Positions 33,933 through 41,518 of a stretch of DNA of 64,000 bases are shown one piece after another (within the stretch, counting starts at the first letter, position 1; every line of letters begins with the position of its first letter). A program made the translations under genes and the position numbers. Under the pieces are notes generated by a model. It searched no databases and was not told where the DNA came from. It saw only the letters and a program-made list of their open reading frames with translations. Source of the stretch: an uncultured Acetobacteraceae bacterium. GTDB lineage: Bacteria; Pseudomonadota; Alphaproteobacteria; Acetobacterales; Acetobacteraceae. Location of the stretch: NCBI GenBank assembly GCA_943912335.1, contig CALTUD010000018.1:1-64000 (forward strand), in the 5' to 3' direction.

Positions 33933-34214
33933 ATGCTGTTTTGCAAGAAAGCCACCAAGAAGGCCAAGAACGTCGCCAGCGACACCCAGGACCAGATTCA
34001 GACCCTGCGCGCGCAGGTCGAGAAGCTGCTGAACCAAAAGGTGACGCCTGCGCTCGGCGATGCGGCCGACAAGGCGGAAACCGCGGTAAGCAACGCGCGC
34101 ACGGTAACGAACGCGCAGGTCGAGAACGTGTCCGAGCAGGTTCGCAGCCAGCCGCTGATCGCCATTGGTATCGTTGCGGTGATCGGCTATCTGGTCGGCC
34201 GCATTCTTCGATAG
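33933..34214 (+). CDS. DUF883/ElaB-like membrane-anchored protein
   Basis: A 93-aa protein with a basic N-terminus, an amphipathic helical segment (DQIQTLRAQVEKLLNQ) and one C-terminal membrane helix followed by GYLVGRILR. This is the DUF883 (ElaB/YqjD) pattern; in E. coli such proteins anchor inactive ribosomes to the membrane in stationary phase. The next gene, a holin-like membrane protein, starts 9 bp downstream, resembling the yqjD-yqjE pairing. Confidence 0.82.
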   Translation: MLFCKKATKKAKNVASDTQDQIQTLRAQVEKLLNQKVTPALGDAADKAETAVSNARTVTNAQVENVSEQVRSQPLIAIGIVAVIGYLVGRILR

Positions 34215-34223
34215 GACCAGATA

Positions 34224-34664
34224 ATGAAAGCCGTCGATCTCGCCAAGGTCGCAGCCGCCGCGGAAGGCCTTCGTATCAAGAAGCAGGCGCTGAGGATTGG
34301 AAGGCAGATCGCCTTCCTGGTTCTCGCGGCGGTGTTCGGGTTCTTCGCACTCGTCGGCTTTCATGTGGTTCTCTGGACGATCTGCTACGGTCCCTGGGAT
34401 TTCGGCAGGGTCGGCGCCTCGCTCGGCGTGTTCGGCTTCGATCTTGTCATCGCCCTGGTGCTGGTGCTGCTGGGTCGCAGCCGCGCACCGAGCATGGCCG
34501 AGGTCGAGGCGCGCATCACGCGCGACCGGACCATCTCCGAACTGAAAAGCGCTGTTGCCCTGACGGCAGTGGCATCCACGGTAACCGGCCCGGCAGGTCG
34601 TTTTGCCGCGAGATCCGCCTGGGGTCTGGTGCGCAACATGCTGCCGAAACGCAGACGCGGCTGA
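34224..34664 (+). CDS. YqjE-like (phage-holin superfamily) membrane protein
   Basis: A 146-aa protein with two adjacent membrane helices (about residues 28-55 and 66-92) between basic cytoplasmic ends. This layout, together with linkage to a DUF883 gene, matches the YqjE/Phage_holin_3_6 family of unknown function. The C-terminal region (about 95-146) is amphipathic and ends in KRRRG. A GC-rich hairpin follows the gene. Confidence 0.65.
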   Translation: MKAVDLAKVAAAAEGLRIKKQALRIGRQIAFLVLAAVFGFFALVGFHVVLWTICYGPWDFGRVGASLGVFGFDLVIALVLVLLGRSRAPSMAEVEARITRDRTISELKSAVALTAVASTVTGPAGRFAARSAWGLVRNMLPKRRRG

Positions 34665-34689
34665 CATCGGGCACAAGGAAACGTTGCGA

Positions 34690-34710
34690 GGGCCGCCGAT
34701 AAGGCGGCCC
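34690..34710. terminator. Hairpin between convergent yqjE-like and fliJ genes
   Basis: GGGCCGCC (34690-34697) pairs perfectly with GGCGGCCC (34703-34710) around a 5-nt loop, followed by TTCGTCGTTT. The T-tract is weak, so termination strength is uncertain. It lies 26 bp after the upstream stop codon, between convergent genes. Confidence 0.65.
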
Positions 34711-34746
34711 TTCGTCGTTTCGGGTGACAGACAAACGCGAGCCTGT

Positions 34747-35184
34747 TCAGCTGTTTCTGACAGTCTTGTCCCGACAGCGCAGGGCAAACTCGTCGAGTTC
34801 GATCTGTTCCTTCCGCGTCCGCCCGCGCGCCTGTTCGGCGGCACGCGTCTCCATCAGGGTCTCGACGGCCCGCGCCGACGCGCGCGCAAGGGTCAGAACG
34901 GCGCGCAGGCGATCCAGAGTCATGGTCGCCTCGCGCTGCTTGAGATGCGCGTCCGAGATTCGCTTCCGTCCCACGGGCAGCCATTTGGCGAAGGCTTCCA
35001 CGGCGTCGTCGCCGGCCGAAAGGCTGCTGGCGACGCGCATCTCCTGTTCCAACGTATCCGTTTCCGCACGGACGGCAGCGATCGCCTCCTGCTCGACACG
35101 GTGTGCGTCGGCAAGGGCCTTCTGCGCTTCGTCAACCGCCGTCTGACGGAAGCGCAGCAGGGATGCCAAAGGATCACGGCTCAT
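34747..35184 (-). CDS. fliJ: Flagellar export chaperone FliJ-like protein
   Basis: A 145-aa, almost entirely alpha-helical coiled-coil protein (RFRQTAVDEAQKALADAHRVEQEAIAAVRAE) encoded directly after fliI with a 4-bp overlap. FliJ is the central stalk of the flagellar export ATPase FliI. FliJ proteins are weakly conserved in sequence, so the call rests on length, coiled-coil character and position. Confidence 0.78.
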   Translation of the reverse strand: MSRDPLASLLRFRQTAVDEAQKALADAHRVEQEAIAAVRAETDTLEQEMRVASSLSAGDDAVEAFAKWLPVGRKRISDAHLKQREATMTLDRLRAVLTLARASARAVETLMETRAAEQARGRTRKEQIELDEFALRCRDKTVRNS

Positions 35185-36551
35185 ACGGCCACTCCCATGA
35201 TGCCGCGTAGAGCGGCGAAACTCGCCTCGATCGTGGTGGCCTCGTTTCGGTCCTGATTGAGAAGCGACTCGATCCGCGGTGCCAAAGCGACCGCCTCGTC
35301 CACCACCGGGTCCGTACCCGTCTTGTAAGCACCCAATCTCACCATGTCCGCCATGTCGGCGTGAACCGACAGAACCGACCTGACCCGGCGCATCAGAGCG
35401 TTCTCCTCGGCACTGTTGCAGCCGGGAACAGCGCGGGACAGGGAACGCAGAACATCCACCGCAGGATAGCGTCCCTGTTCGCCGATCCGGCGATCCATCA
35501 CAACATGCCCATCCAGGATACCGCGTACGGCATCGGCCACGGGTTCGTTGTGATCGTCACCCTCCACCAGAACGGTGAATAAGGCGGTGATCGAGCCGGC
35601 AGTGCCGTCCTCGGCGATCGGCCCGGGCCCGGCCCGTTCCAGCAGACGGGGCAGTTCCGCGAACACGCTGGGCGGGTAACCGCGCGTGGCCGGAGGCTCG
35701 CCGGTGGACAGGCCGATCTCGCGCAGGGCGAGGCAGAAGCGGGTGACGCTGTCCATCATCAGCAGCACGGATTTGCCCTGATCGCGGAAATGCTCGGCGA
35801 TGGCCATGGCCGAATAAGCAGCTTCGCGACGCATCAAGGGCGGCGTATCGGAGGTGGCGATCACCACCACGGATCGCGCCAGACCGGCCTCGCCCAGATC
35901 GTCCTCGATGAATTCACGCACCTCGCGCCCGCGCTCTCCCACGAGAGAAATCACGGCGACATCGCAATCGGTATGCCGGGCCAACATGGACAGAAGGGTC
36001 GATTTGCCGACGCCGGAACCGGCGAACAATCCGAGCCGCTGTCCGGTCCGGCAGGTGGTGAAGCTGTTCAGAACCCGGATCCCCAGATCCAGACGCGGTC
36101 CCAGCCGTGCCCGGCGCGTCGCGTCGGGAGGCGCCGCGCGAACGGGACGAGGATGTTTGCCGCGCGGCATCGGCCCCTTGTTGTCCATCGGACGGCCGAG
36201 CGGATCGATCACGCGTCCCAGCCAGCGATCGTTGATCGCGAGGGTTCCGCCATGGGTGCCGTCCCGGTGGCCGAAGCGGATGGATGCGGAACTGCCCGGC
36301 CCCAGCCCGTCCAGCGGGCCATAAGCCATCGCCTGGGCATGTCGATCGCGAAATCCGACGATCTCGGCCGCGATCGGCTGGCCGCCACGCGGCTGCAGGG
36401 CGACGCGATCACCCACGGCGGCGTGTCGGTCGAACCCGGACAGCTGCACGCTGAGCCCAGATACGCCCACAACACGTCCCTGGATGATCGCAGGAGAGAT
36501 ATCGGCAAACTGGTCGGCCAAGTCGCCGAAATCGCCGCTCCCACCGTCCAT
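35181..36551 (-). CDS. fliI: Flagellum-specific export ATPase FliI
   Basis: A 456-aa F1-beta-like ATPase that powers and orders export of flagellar subunits. It shows Walker A GLFAGSGVGKSTL, LVGERGREVREFIEDDLG, Walker B VLLMMDSVTRF and GYPPSVFAELPRLLERAG. The N-terminal hexamerisation domain (about residues 1-90) is present. The gene is divergent from ctrA, with a CtrA box in between, and overlaps fliJ. Confidence 0.95.
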   Translation of the reverse strand: MDGGSGDFGDLADQFADISPAIIQGRVVGVSGLSVQLSGFDRHAAVGDRVALQPRGGQPIAAEIVGFRDRHAQAMAYGPLDGLGPGSSASIRFGHRDGTHGGTLAINDRWLGRVIDPLGRPMDNKGPMPRGKHPRPVRAAPPDATRRARLGPRLDLGIRVLNSFTTCRTGQRLGLFAGSGVGKSTLLSMLARHTDCDVAVISLVGERGREVREFIEDDLGEAGLARSVVVIATSDTPPLMRREAAYSAMAIAEHFRDQGKSVLLMMDSVTRFCLALREIGLSTGEPPATRGYPPSVFAELPRLLERAGPGPIAEDGTAGSITALFTVLVEGDDHNEPVADAVRGILDGHVVMDRRIGEQGRYPAVDVLRSLSRAVPGCNSAEENALMRRVRSVLSVHADMADMVRLGAYKTGTDPVVDEAVALAPRIESLLNQDRNEATTIEASFAALRGIMGVAV

Positions 36552-36599
36552 TCCTCGCTCCTGTCGCCCTGGAATTCCTTCCTAACTAGCTGTAAACGT

Positions 36600-36614
36600 T
36601 TAATTACACGTTAA
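36600..36614. promoter_or_regulatory. CtrA box between fliI and ctrA
   Basis: TTAATTACACGTTAA matches the full CtrA consensus TTAA-N7-TTAA. It lies 49 bp upstream of the fliI start and 93 bp upstream of the ctrA start. It could serve both the flagellar unit and ctrA autoregulation. Confidence 0.82.
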
Positions 36615-36706
36615 ACGGGAAAAATTAATCGTTCTGCAACCGAATTTGCTTGAGCCCCACAACCTCGGATGGTAAAGATGTGTCAACAAAACCTGGAGTT
36701 GTAGAC

Positions 36707-37438
36707 ATGAGGGTCCTTCTCGTTGAGGGCGACGTCACCGCCGCGCAGGGTCTGACCGCGATCCTGCAAAACGCCGGCTTTCTGGTTGATCACACCGATA
36801 TGGGTGTTGAAGCCCTGGAAATGCTCCGCCACTACGATTACGACCTGACCCTGGTCGAGCTTGATCTGCCGGATATGGATGGCAGCGAACTCGTCCGTCG
36901 CATGCGCATCGCCCGCCATCCGGTTCCTGCCATGGTGTTGTCCGGCGCCGCTCAGGCCGCCACCCGCATTCGCGCCCTGGTTGCAGGCGCGGACGACGTT
37001 GTCGCCAAACCGTTCGACTCCGCCGAGCTGATCGCCCGCGTGCATGCCATCATGCGCCGCTCCAAGGGCTATTCGGCCCCGATCGTGCAGGTCGGCCCGC
37101 TGGAACTGAATCTCGACAGCCGCAGCGTCACCGTCGACAGCCGCCCGGTCCATCTCACGGGCAAGGAATATTCCATTCTGGAGCTGCTGGTGCTCCGCAA
37201 GGGCGTCGTCCTGACCAAGGACGCGTTCCTCAACCATCTCTACGGCGGCATGGACGAGCCGGAGATGAAGATCATCGACGTCTTCGTCTGCAAGCTGCGC
37301 AAGAAGCTGCAGATCGCCGGTGCGGGCAACCTGATCGGCACGATCTGGGGACGTGGCTACATGCTGCGCGATGATGCGCCGGCGGTTCCGACCGTACGGC
37401 CGGTCGCCTTGTCCGCGAGCCGTCTGGTCGCCGCCTGA
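36707..37438 (+). CDS. ctrA: Cell-cycle/motility response regulator CtrA, with Glu at the phospho-acceptor site
   Basis: A 243-aa OmpR-class regulator. Residues 1-115 are the receiver and about 125-230 the winged-helix DNA-binding domain. The latter contains HLTGKEYSILELLVLRKGVVLTKDAFLNHLYGGMDEPEMKIIDVFVCKLRKKL, the highly conserved CtrA signature. In the receiver the invariant Asp51 of CtrA is Glu51 (codon GAG at 36857-36859, context LTLVELDLPDM), and the acidic pair is E7-G8-D9 instead of E-D-D. The conserved Ser (VLSG) and Lys (AKPF) remain. Classical phosphorylation is therefore unlikely; the Glu may fix an active-like state. Confidence 0.92.
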   Translation: MRVLLVEGDVTAAQGLTAILQNAGFLVDHTDMGVEALEMLRHYDYDLTLVELDLPDMDGSELVRRMRIARHPVPAMVLSGAAQAATRIRALVAGADDVVAKPFDSAELIARVHAIMRRSKGYSAPIVQVGPLELNLDSRSVTVDSRPVHLTGKEYSILELLVLRKGVVLTKDAFLNHLYGGMDEPEMKIIDVFVCKLRKKLQIAGAGNLIGTIWGRGYMLRDDAPAVPTVRPVALSASRLVAA

Positions 37439-37445
37439 CGATCAC

Positions 37446-37461
37446 CGCAGGCATGCCTGCG
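37446..37461. terminator. Perfect palindrome after ctrA
   Basis: CGCAGGCATGCCTGCG is a perfect 16-bp palindrome beginning 8 bp after the ctrA stop, between convergent ctrA and nadK. No T-tract follows, so it is a possible Rho-type or processing hairpin rather than a standard terminator. Confidence 0.4.
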
Positions 37462-37606
37462 ATGCCGTTTCCACGACAAAGGCCCGGTTGTCAGTTCGTC
37501 AGCGAACGCGCACATCAATCTGGTCGGCGCCGATGCGTGCCCATCTGCGACCGGACTGTGGTCGACGGGAGGCGATGAGCCTGGACGCCGGCCACAACGG
37601 GAACCG

Positions 37607-38428
37607 TCACACGGTGAACTGTTCCACCAGGATCCTTTCCGACAGGCTCTGATCCGGGTCGAACAGAACGGTTGTCCGCAAGCTCCGGTCCTCGCTCACG
37701 GCCACCGACACTACATCGCGCACCTCGGTGAAATCGGCCACCGCCGCAACCGGGCGTTTGTCGACTTCCAATATCTTGAATTCCACATCCGCTGAGCTGG
37801 GAAGCAGCGCGCCCCGCCAGCGCCTGGGCCGGAAGGCGCTGATCGGCGTCAGTGGCAAAAGATCCGAGGATAGCGGCACGATCGGTCCGTGCGCGGACAG
37901 GTTGTAGGCGGTCGAACCGGCCGGGGTCGAAATCAGGATGCCGTCGCAGACCAGTTCCTCCAGCCGCACACGTCCATCGACCACGATCTGGATCTTCGCC
38001 GCCTGCCGCGTCTGACGGAACAGGAACACATCGTTCAGCGCCAGGGCTTCCTCGACGAGGCCCGATTGCGTGACGGCATGCATGCGAAGCGGATGCAGCA
38101 CGGCCGCCTGTGTCCGCACGAGCCGTTCCGGCAGATCGTCCTCGCACAACGGGTTCATCAGAAAACCGACGGAGCCGCAATTGATGCCGTAGACCGGGGT
38201 GTCCCGATGCAGCACCGTATGCAGCGTCTCCAGCATAAAGCCGTCGCCGCCGAGACACACTACGACTTCGGCCTCGTTGACCGGCACGTTGCCATAACGC
38301 TGCGTGAGCTGGGCGGCGCAGGTCTCTGCCAGCTCGTTCGGAGCGGCGACGAAGGCCAGCCGGGTCAGCACGGTGCCGACCGGCCAGGGGGAAGAACGCA
38401 TTTCGGTCGTCCGCAAAGGCTGAGTCAC
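37607..38428 (-). CDS. nadK: NAD kinase
   Basis: A 273-aa ATP-NAD kinase producing NADP. It shows the GGDG motif in VVCLGGDGFMLETLH, YGINCGSVGFLMN, the adenine-binding NDVFLFR and DGILISTPAGSTAYNLSAHGPI. Start chosen is the GTG at 38428, whose first bases overlap the stop of the upstream nitrilase-family gene (GTGA); an ATG at 38401 is possible. Two-gene leftward unit. Confidence 0.94.
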   Translation of the reverse strand: MTQPLRTTEMRSSPWPVGTVLTRLAFVAAPNELAETCAAQLTQRYGNVPVNEAEVVVCLGGDGFMLETLHTVLHRDTPVYGINCGSVGFLMNPLCEDDLPERLVRTQAAVLHPLRMHAVTQSGLVEEALALNDVFLFRQTRQAAKIQIVVDGRVRLEELVCDGILISTPAGSTAYNLSAHGPIVPLSSDLLPLTPISAFRPRRWRGALLPSSADVEFKILEVDKRPVAAVADFTEVRDVVSVAVSEDRSLRTTVLFDPDQSLSERILVEQFTV

Positions 38429-39273
38429 TGCAGGCGCCGATGCTGCACCACCGGAATCGCGTTGCGGATCCTCTCCGTCATCGCCCGATCGACGGTGGCC
38501 GAGGCGATCCCGGGTCCACCCGACGCCTGCGCCACGACAGCGCCCCAGGGATCGACGATCATGGAATGGCCGAACGTCTGCCGCGTGCCGCCATCGGCAT
38601 CTTCATGCGCACCGACCGTTCCGGCCGCTGCCAACCAGCACTGCGTCTCGATCGCCCGGGCACGCAGCAGGGTTTCCCAATGCGCGGAGCCGGTTTCCAT
38701 GGTGAACGCCGCGGGTACCACGAGCATATCCGCACCCTGATCGCGCAGTTGGCGGAACAACTCGCCGAACCGGATATCGTAGCAGATCGCCAGGCCCAGG
38801 CAGACGCGTCCGAAGCGGCCCTCGATCGGCACAGTGACCACCTCGTCACCGGCCCGATAGGTGTCGCTCTCGCGGTAGCCGAGACCGCTCGGCGTCGTGA
38901 TGTCGAACAGATGGATCTTGCTGTAACGCGCAACGATCTTGCCGCTCGGTGCGATCACCACCGAGGTGTTCAACAGGCGGTCGCCGGCCTTCTCGGCCAT
39001 CGAACCGGCGTGGATGAACAGGCCGTGTTCACGTGCAAGACGCCGCATCGCGGCAATCGCGTCGCCGCCGCCATCGTCGCTTCCGACCGGGGGAATCTCC
39101 TCGGCGGCTGCGAATTTCTGCTCCGTCGTCCCGCCGAGACAAGTCCAGACTTCGGGCAGAACCACGATGTCCGGGCTGTCCTGTCGGACAGCATGCGCCA
39201 AATAAGTTTCAGCCTGTATGATATTCGCGCGCTTGTCGCTTCCCGGCGACATTTGGACGACACTGACCTTCAT
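38425..39273 (-). CDS. Nitrilase-superfamily carbon-nitrogen hydrolase (Nit2/omega-amidase type)
   Basis: A 282-aa enzyme with the complete catalytic triad of the superfamily: Glu in VVLPEVW (near residue 41), Lys in YSKIHLFDI and Cys in AICYDIRFGELFRQL. The segment GLGYRESDTYRAGDEV and an overall length near 280 point to the Nit1/Nit2 branch, which hydrolyses deaminated glutathione or alpha-keto acid omega-amides. It overlaps nadK by 4 bp. Confidence 0.88.
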   Translation of the reverse strand: MKVSVVQMSPGSDKRANIIQAETYLAHAVRQDSPDIVVLPEVWTCLGGTTEQKFAAAEEIPPVGSDDGGGDAIAAMRRLAREHGLFIHAGSMAEKAGDRLLNTSVVIAPSGKIVARYSKIHLFDITTPSGLGYRESDTYRAGDEVVTVPIEGRFGRVCLGLAICYDIRFGELFRQLRDQGADMLVVPAAFTMETGSAHWETLLRARAIETQCWLAAAGTVGAHEDADGGTRQTFGHSMIVDPWGAVVAQASGGPGIASATVDRAMTERIRNAIPVVQHRRLQ

Positions 39274-39326
39274 GCGCGTATCCCGACCACCGTGAACGAC
39301 GGGGGCGTTCTAGCACGGAATCAGGG

Positions 39327-39449
39327 TCAGTGTTCGCCACGCGGTTCCGGCTGCTCCGAGAGGATTGCCATCAATTCGTCCGGCACCGGCTCATCGAGCG
39401 CCTGATCGAAACGCTGCTGAAGCGTCGTCTTGAGCCAATTGTCGAACAT
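39327..39449 (-). CDS. 40-aa NepR-like small protein
   Basis: A short protein, MFDNWLKTTLQQRFD through to EPRGEH, with the core LQQRFDQALDEPVPDELMAIL. This resembles the conserved helix-EPVP(D/E)-helix motif of NepR anti-sigma factors and of short anti-sigma N-terminal tails (FxxxxxEPVPDxxxxLL). GGAAAG lies upstream of the ATG at 39449; an in-frame ATG at 39512 would give 61 aa, nearer NepR length. It follows flhG in the same direction about 130 bp downstream. No phyR or ecfG is in the window, so the general-stress link is conjecture. Confidence 0.5.
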   Translation of the reverse strand: MFDNWLKTTLQQRFDQALDEPVPDELMAILSEQPEPRGEH

Positions 39450-39578
39450 GGGCGACTTTCCACTCACCGGAGCGCACCGACGCGAACCAAACGGGGTTTC
39501 CGGGCACATCATACGAAATCATCGTTTCGGTGCGGTGGAAGGTTGCATGTCGGGACGGTGGAGCACCGTTGTGGGTCA

Positions 39579-40433
39579 TTATCGCAACAGCATGGTGGCG
39601 ACGCGGGCGATGTCGCCGGCGACCTGTCCATGCGGATGGCGACTGAGAACGGTGGTCTGCCGGCGGATGGAATCCGGCACATGGCTGTCGTGGCGGATCA
39701 CCCCGGCAAGAGCCGGGGTGGCGCCGAGAAAGGTTTCGCAGGCGCGGGCCAGGGCATCGTAGGTGCGGCGGCCGCTGGTCTGGGTGGTGCACTGGTTGAT
39801 CACCAGACGCACATCCGCCGGGGCGGCGCCCGGTTCGCGCGCCTTGCGGTCGCGCGCGTGCAGCTTCAGCACGGCATAGGCATCGGCCAGGGCGGTGGGT
39901 TCGTCGGTGGAGATGACCACGAGCGTGTCGGCCGACGCGGACAGGAAGCGTGTGGTGGGGTCGATGCCGGCACCGAGATCGAGCAGTACCGTGTCGTAGC
40001 CCTGCAAGCGGCGGATGGCCTGCAGCAGGCGCCCCAGGACGCCGACATCGAGAGCGGCCATGGAAGCCGCACCCGACCGTCCGGGCAGGATGTCGAAAGC
40101 CGCGTCGGGCAGATCCGGATCTCTGTGGGTCAGGATCACGTCGGGGATACTGCGCCGTCCGGCCAGGATCGCCGTCAGATCGTGATCCGGCATCAGGCCG
40201 AGCTGGATGTCGACATTGGCAAGGCCGAGATCGCAATCCACCAGCAGAACACGCCGGCCGCGCATGGCGAGGCTCTGGGCGAGGGCGATCGACAGCCAGG
40301 TCTTGCCGACGCCGCCTTTACCCGAGGCCACCGCGATCACGCGATGGCTGGTTTGAGGCGTCGAGACAGGGGCCGGTGACGGGGTCCGGGTCCGACGTGG
40401 CGCCGGAACCGTTGCATGCGTCGTATCCATCAT
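39579..40433 (-). CDS. flhG: FlhG/FleN-type MinD-like ATPase
   Basis: A 284-aa ParA/MinD-family ATPase that limits flagellar number together with FlhF. It has the deviant Walker A AVASGKGGVGKTWLSIALAQSLA (near residues 34-45), switch I LVDCDLGLANVDIQLGLMPDHDLTAIL, which is diagnostic of FlhG, and LLDLGAGIDPTTRFL. The start ATG at 40433 overlaps the flhF stop (ATGA). A His/Pro/Thr-rich N-terminal tail of about 30 residues precedes the ATPase. Confidence 0.92.
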   Translation of the reverse strand: MMDTTHATVPAPRRTRTPSPAPVSTPQTSHRVIAVASGKGGVGKTWLSIALAQSLAMRGRRVLLVDCDLGLANVDIQLGLMPDHDLTAILAGRRSIPDVILTHRDPDLPDAAFDILPGRSGAASMAALDVGVLGRLLQAIRRLQGYDTVLLDLGAGIDPTTRFLSASADTLVVISTDEPTALADAYAVLKLHARDRKAREPGAAPADVRLVINQCTTQTSGRRTYDALARACETFLGATPALAGVIRHDSHVPDSIRRQTTVLSRHPHGQVAGDIARVATMLLR

Positions 40434-41506
40434 GACGGTTTCTTCCAGGATGCCATCCGGCTCTTGCCGGCCTGCGCTGCGATATGGGCGGACAGAACGT
40501 TGATGCCGGGTTGTGTCCGGCGGAACGGGACGATTTCGCCCTGGGGCTCGGATGCCTCGCGGGGTGCTGCCACCTCGGGTGCCAGCCGGAGCGCGACCGT
40601 TTCGGCGGTGAGGGTTTCGAGGCCGTCCACCACGGCGGCGGCGACGCCGGCCTCGGTGAGGGCCAGATCGCCCGCGCGTGCGGCGGAAAGGATGCCCCCG
40701 AGGCGGCCGCGTCGATCGAGCCGGGTCGCCAACAGATGGCATGCGCCGTGTCCGGCGGCCTGCTGTGCCGTTTCCGCGGCTTCGATCGGATCGATCCCGC
40801 ACGGCAGTACGAGGGCCGGCTCGGCCCTGGCGGCGGAAAGCAGGTCGGCCAGCAGCGTGTTCTGGGCCGGGTCGTCGAGATGCAGGCCAGGCGCATCGAT
40901 CAGCACCGGCGCGCCGTTGGTTCTGCGCGAAAGAGCGCGTGCCAGCGTTTCCGGCCGTCCCGCCGCGATCAGGGTCAGTCCGAGAAGGCGTGTGAATCCC
41001 GCAAGCTGTTCCACCGCGCCCGCACGCTGCTCGTCGGCCGTGATGACCAGGGGAGTCTGGCCTGCGAGCACCAGCTTGGTGGCGAGCTTGGCGATCGTGA
41101 GGGTCTTTCCCGATCCCGGGGGGCCGACCAGCATCAGCGGCGGCGCGCCTTGCGCCAGCGGCAGGGATGCGAACCGGAACAAGCGCTGGCATACGGCCTG
41201 GACCGGTGCCTGCGAGAGCGCGTGCTCGATCTCGGGCGGCAGATTGTGGCGCGACCAAGGTCGAGCGACGGGCAGTGGCGTCGGCGGGAGAAGTTCCCCG
41301 ACCGGTGTTTCGTCTCCAAACGCGATCACGCCGAGCAGGGGCGAGAAAACCTCGTCGTCCTGTTCTTCTTCCTCGACGGCGGCCGTAATCTCGACGCCGC
41401 CCTCGATGCGGACGGTGTCGAGAATCAGCGCGTCGAGACCGAGCGCGTCCCTGATCTCGGCCATCGCCTGGCCGACGGTGGCGGCGCGGAAGAGTTTAAT
41501 CCGCAT
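40430..41506 (-). CDS. flhF: Flagellar placement GTPase FlhF
   Basis: A 358-aa SRP-type GTPase that places the flagellum at the pole. It begins with MRIKLFRAATVGQAMAEIRDALGLDALIL, the FlhF B-domain start. The NG domain follows with G1 LVGPPGSGKTLTIAKLATKL and LVITADEQRAGAVEQLAGFTRLLG. G3/G4 motifs are divergent: DAPGLH appears for DTAG, and ATRLDRRGRLG for TKxD. Located between flhA and flhG, with a 12-bp gap and a 4-bp overlap respectively. Confidence 0.9.
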   Translation of the reverse strand: MRIKLFRAATVGQAMAEIRDALGLDALILDTVRIEGGVEITAAVEEEEQDDEVFSPLLGVIAFGDETPVGELLPPTPLPVARPWSRHNLPPEIEHALSQAPVQAVCQRLFRFASLPLAQGAPPLMLVGPPGSGKTLTIAKLATKLVLAGQTPLVITADEQRAGAVEQLAGFTRLLGLTLIAAGRPETLARALSRRTNGAPVLIDAPGLHLDDPAQNTLLADLLSAARAEPALVLPCGIDPIEAAETAQQAAGHGACHLLATRLDRRGRLGGILSAARAGDLALTEAGVAAAVVDGLETLTAETVALRLAPEVAAPREASEPQGEIVPFRRTQPGINVLSAHIAAQAGKSRMASWKKPS

Positions 41507-41518
41507 GCGGTGTCATCT

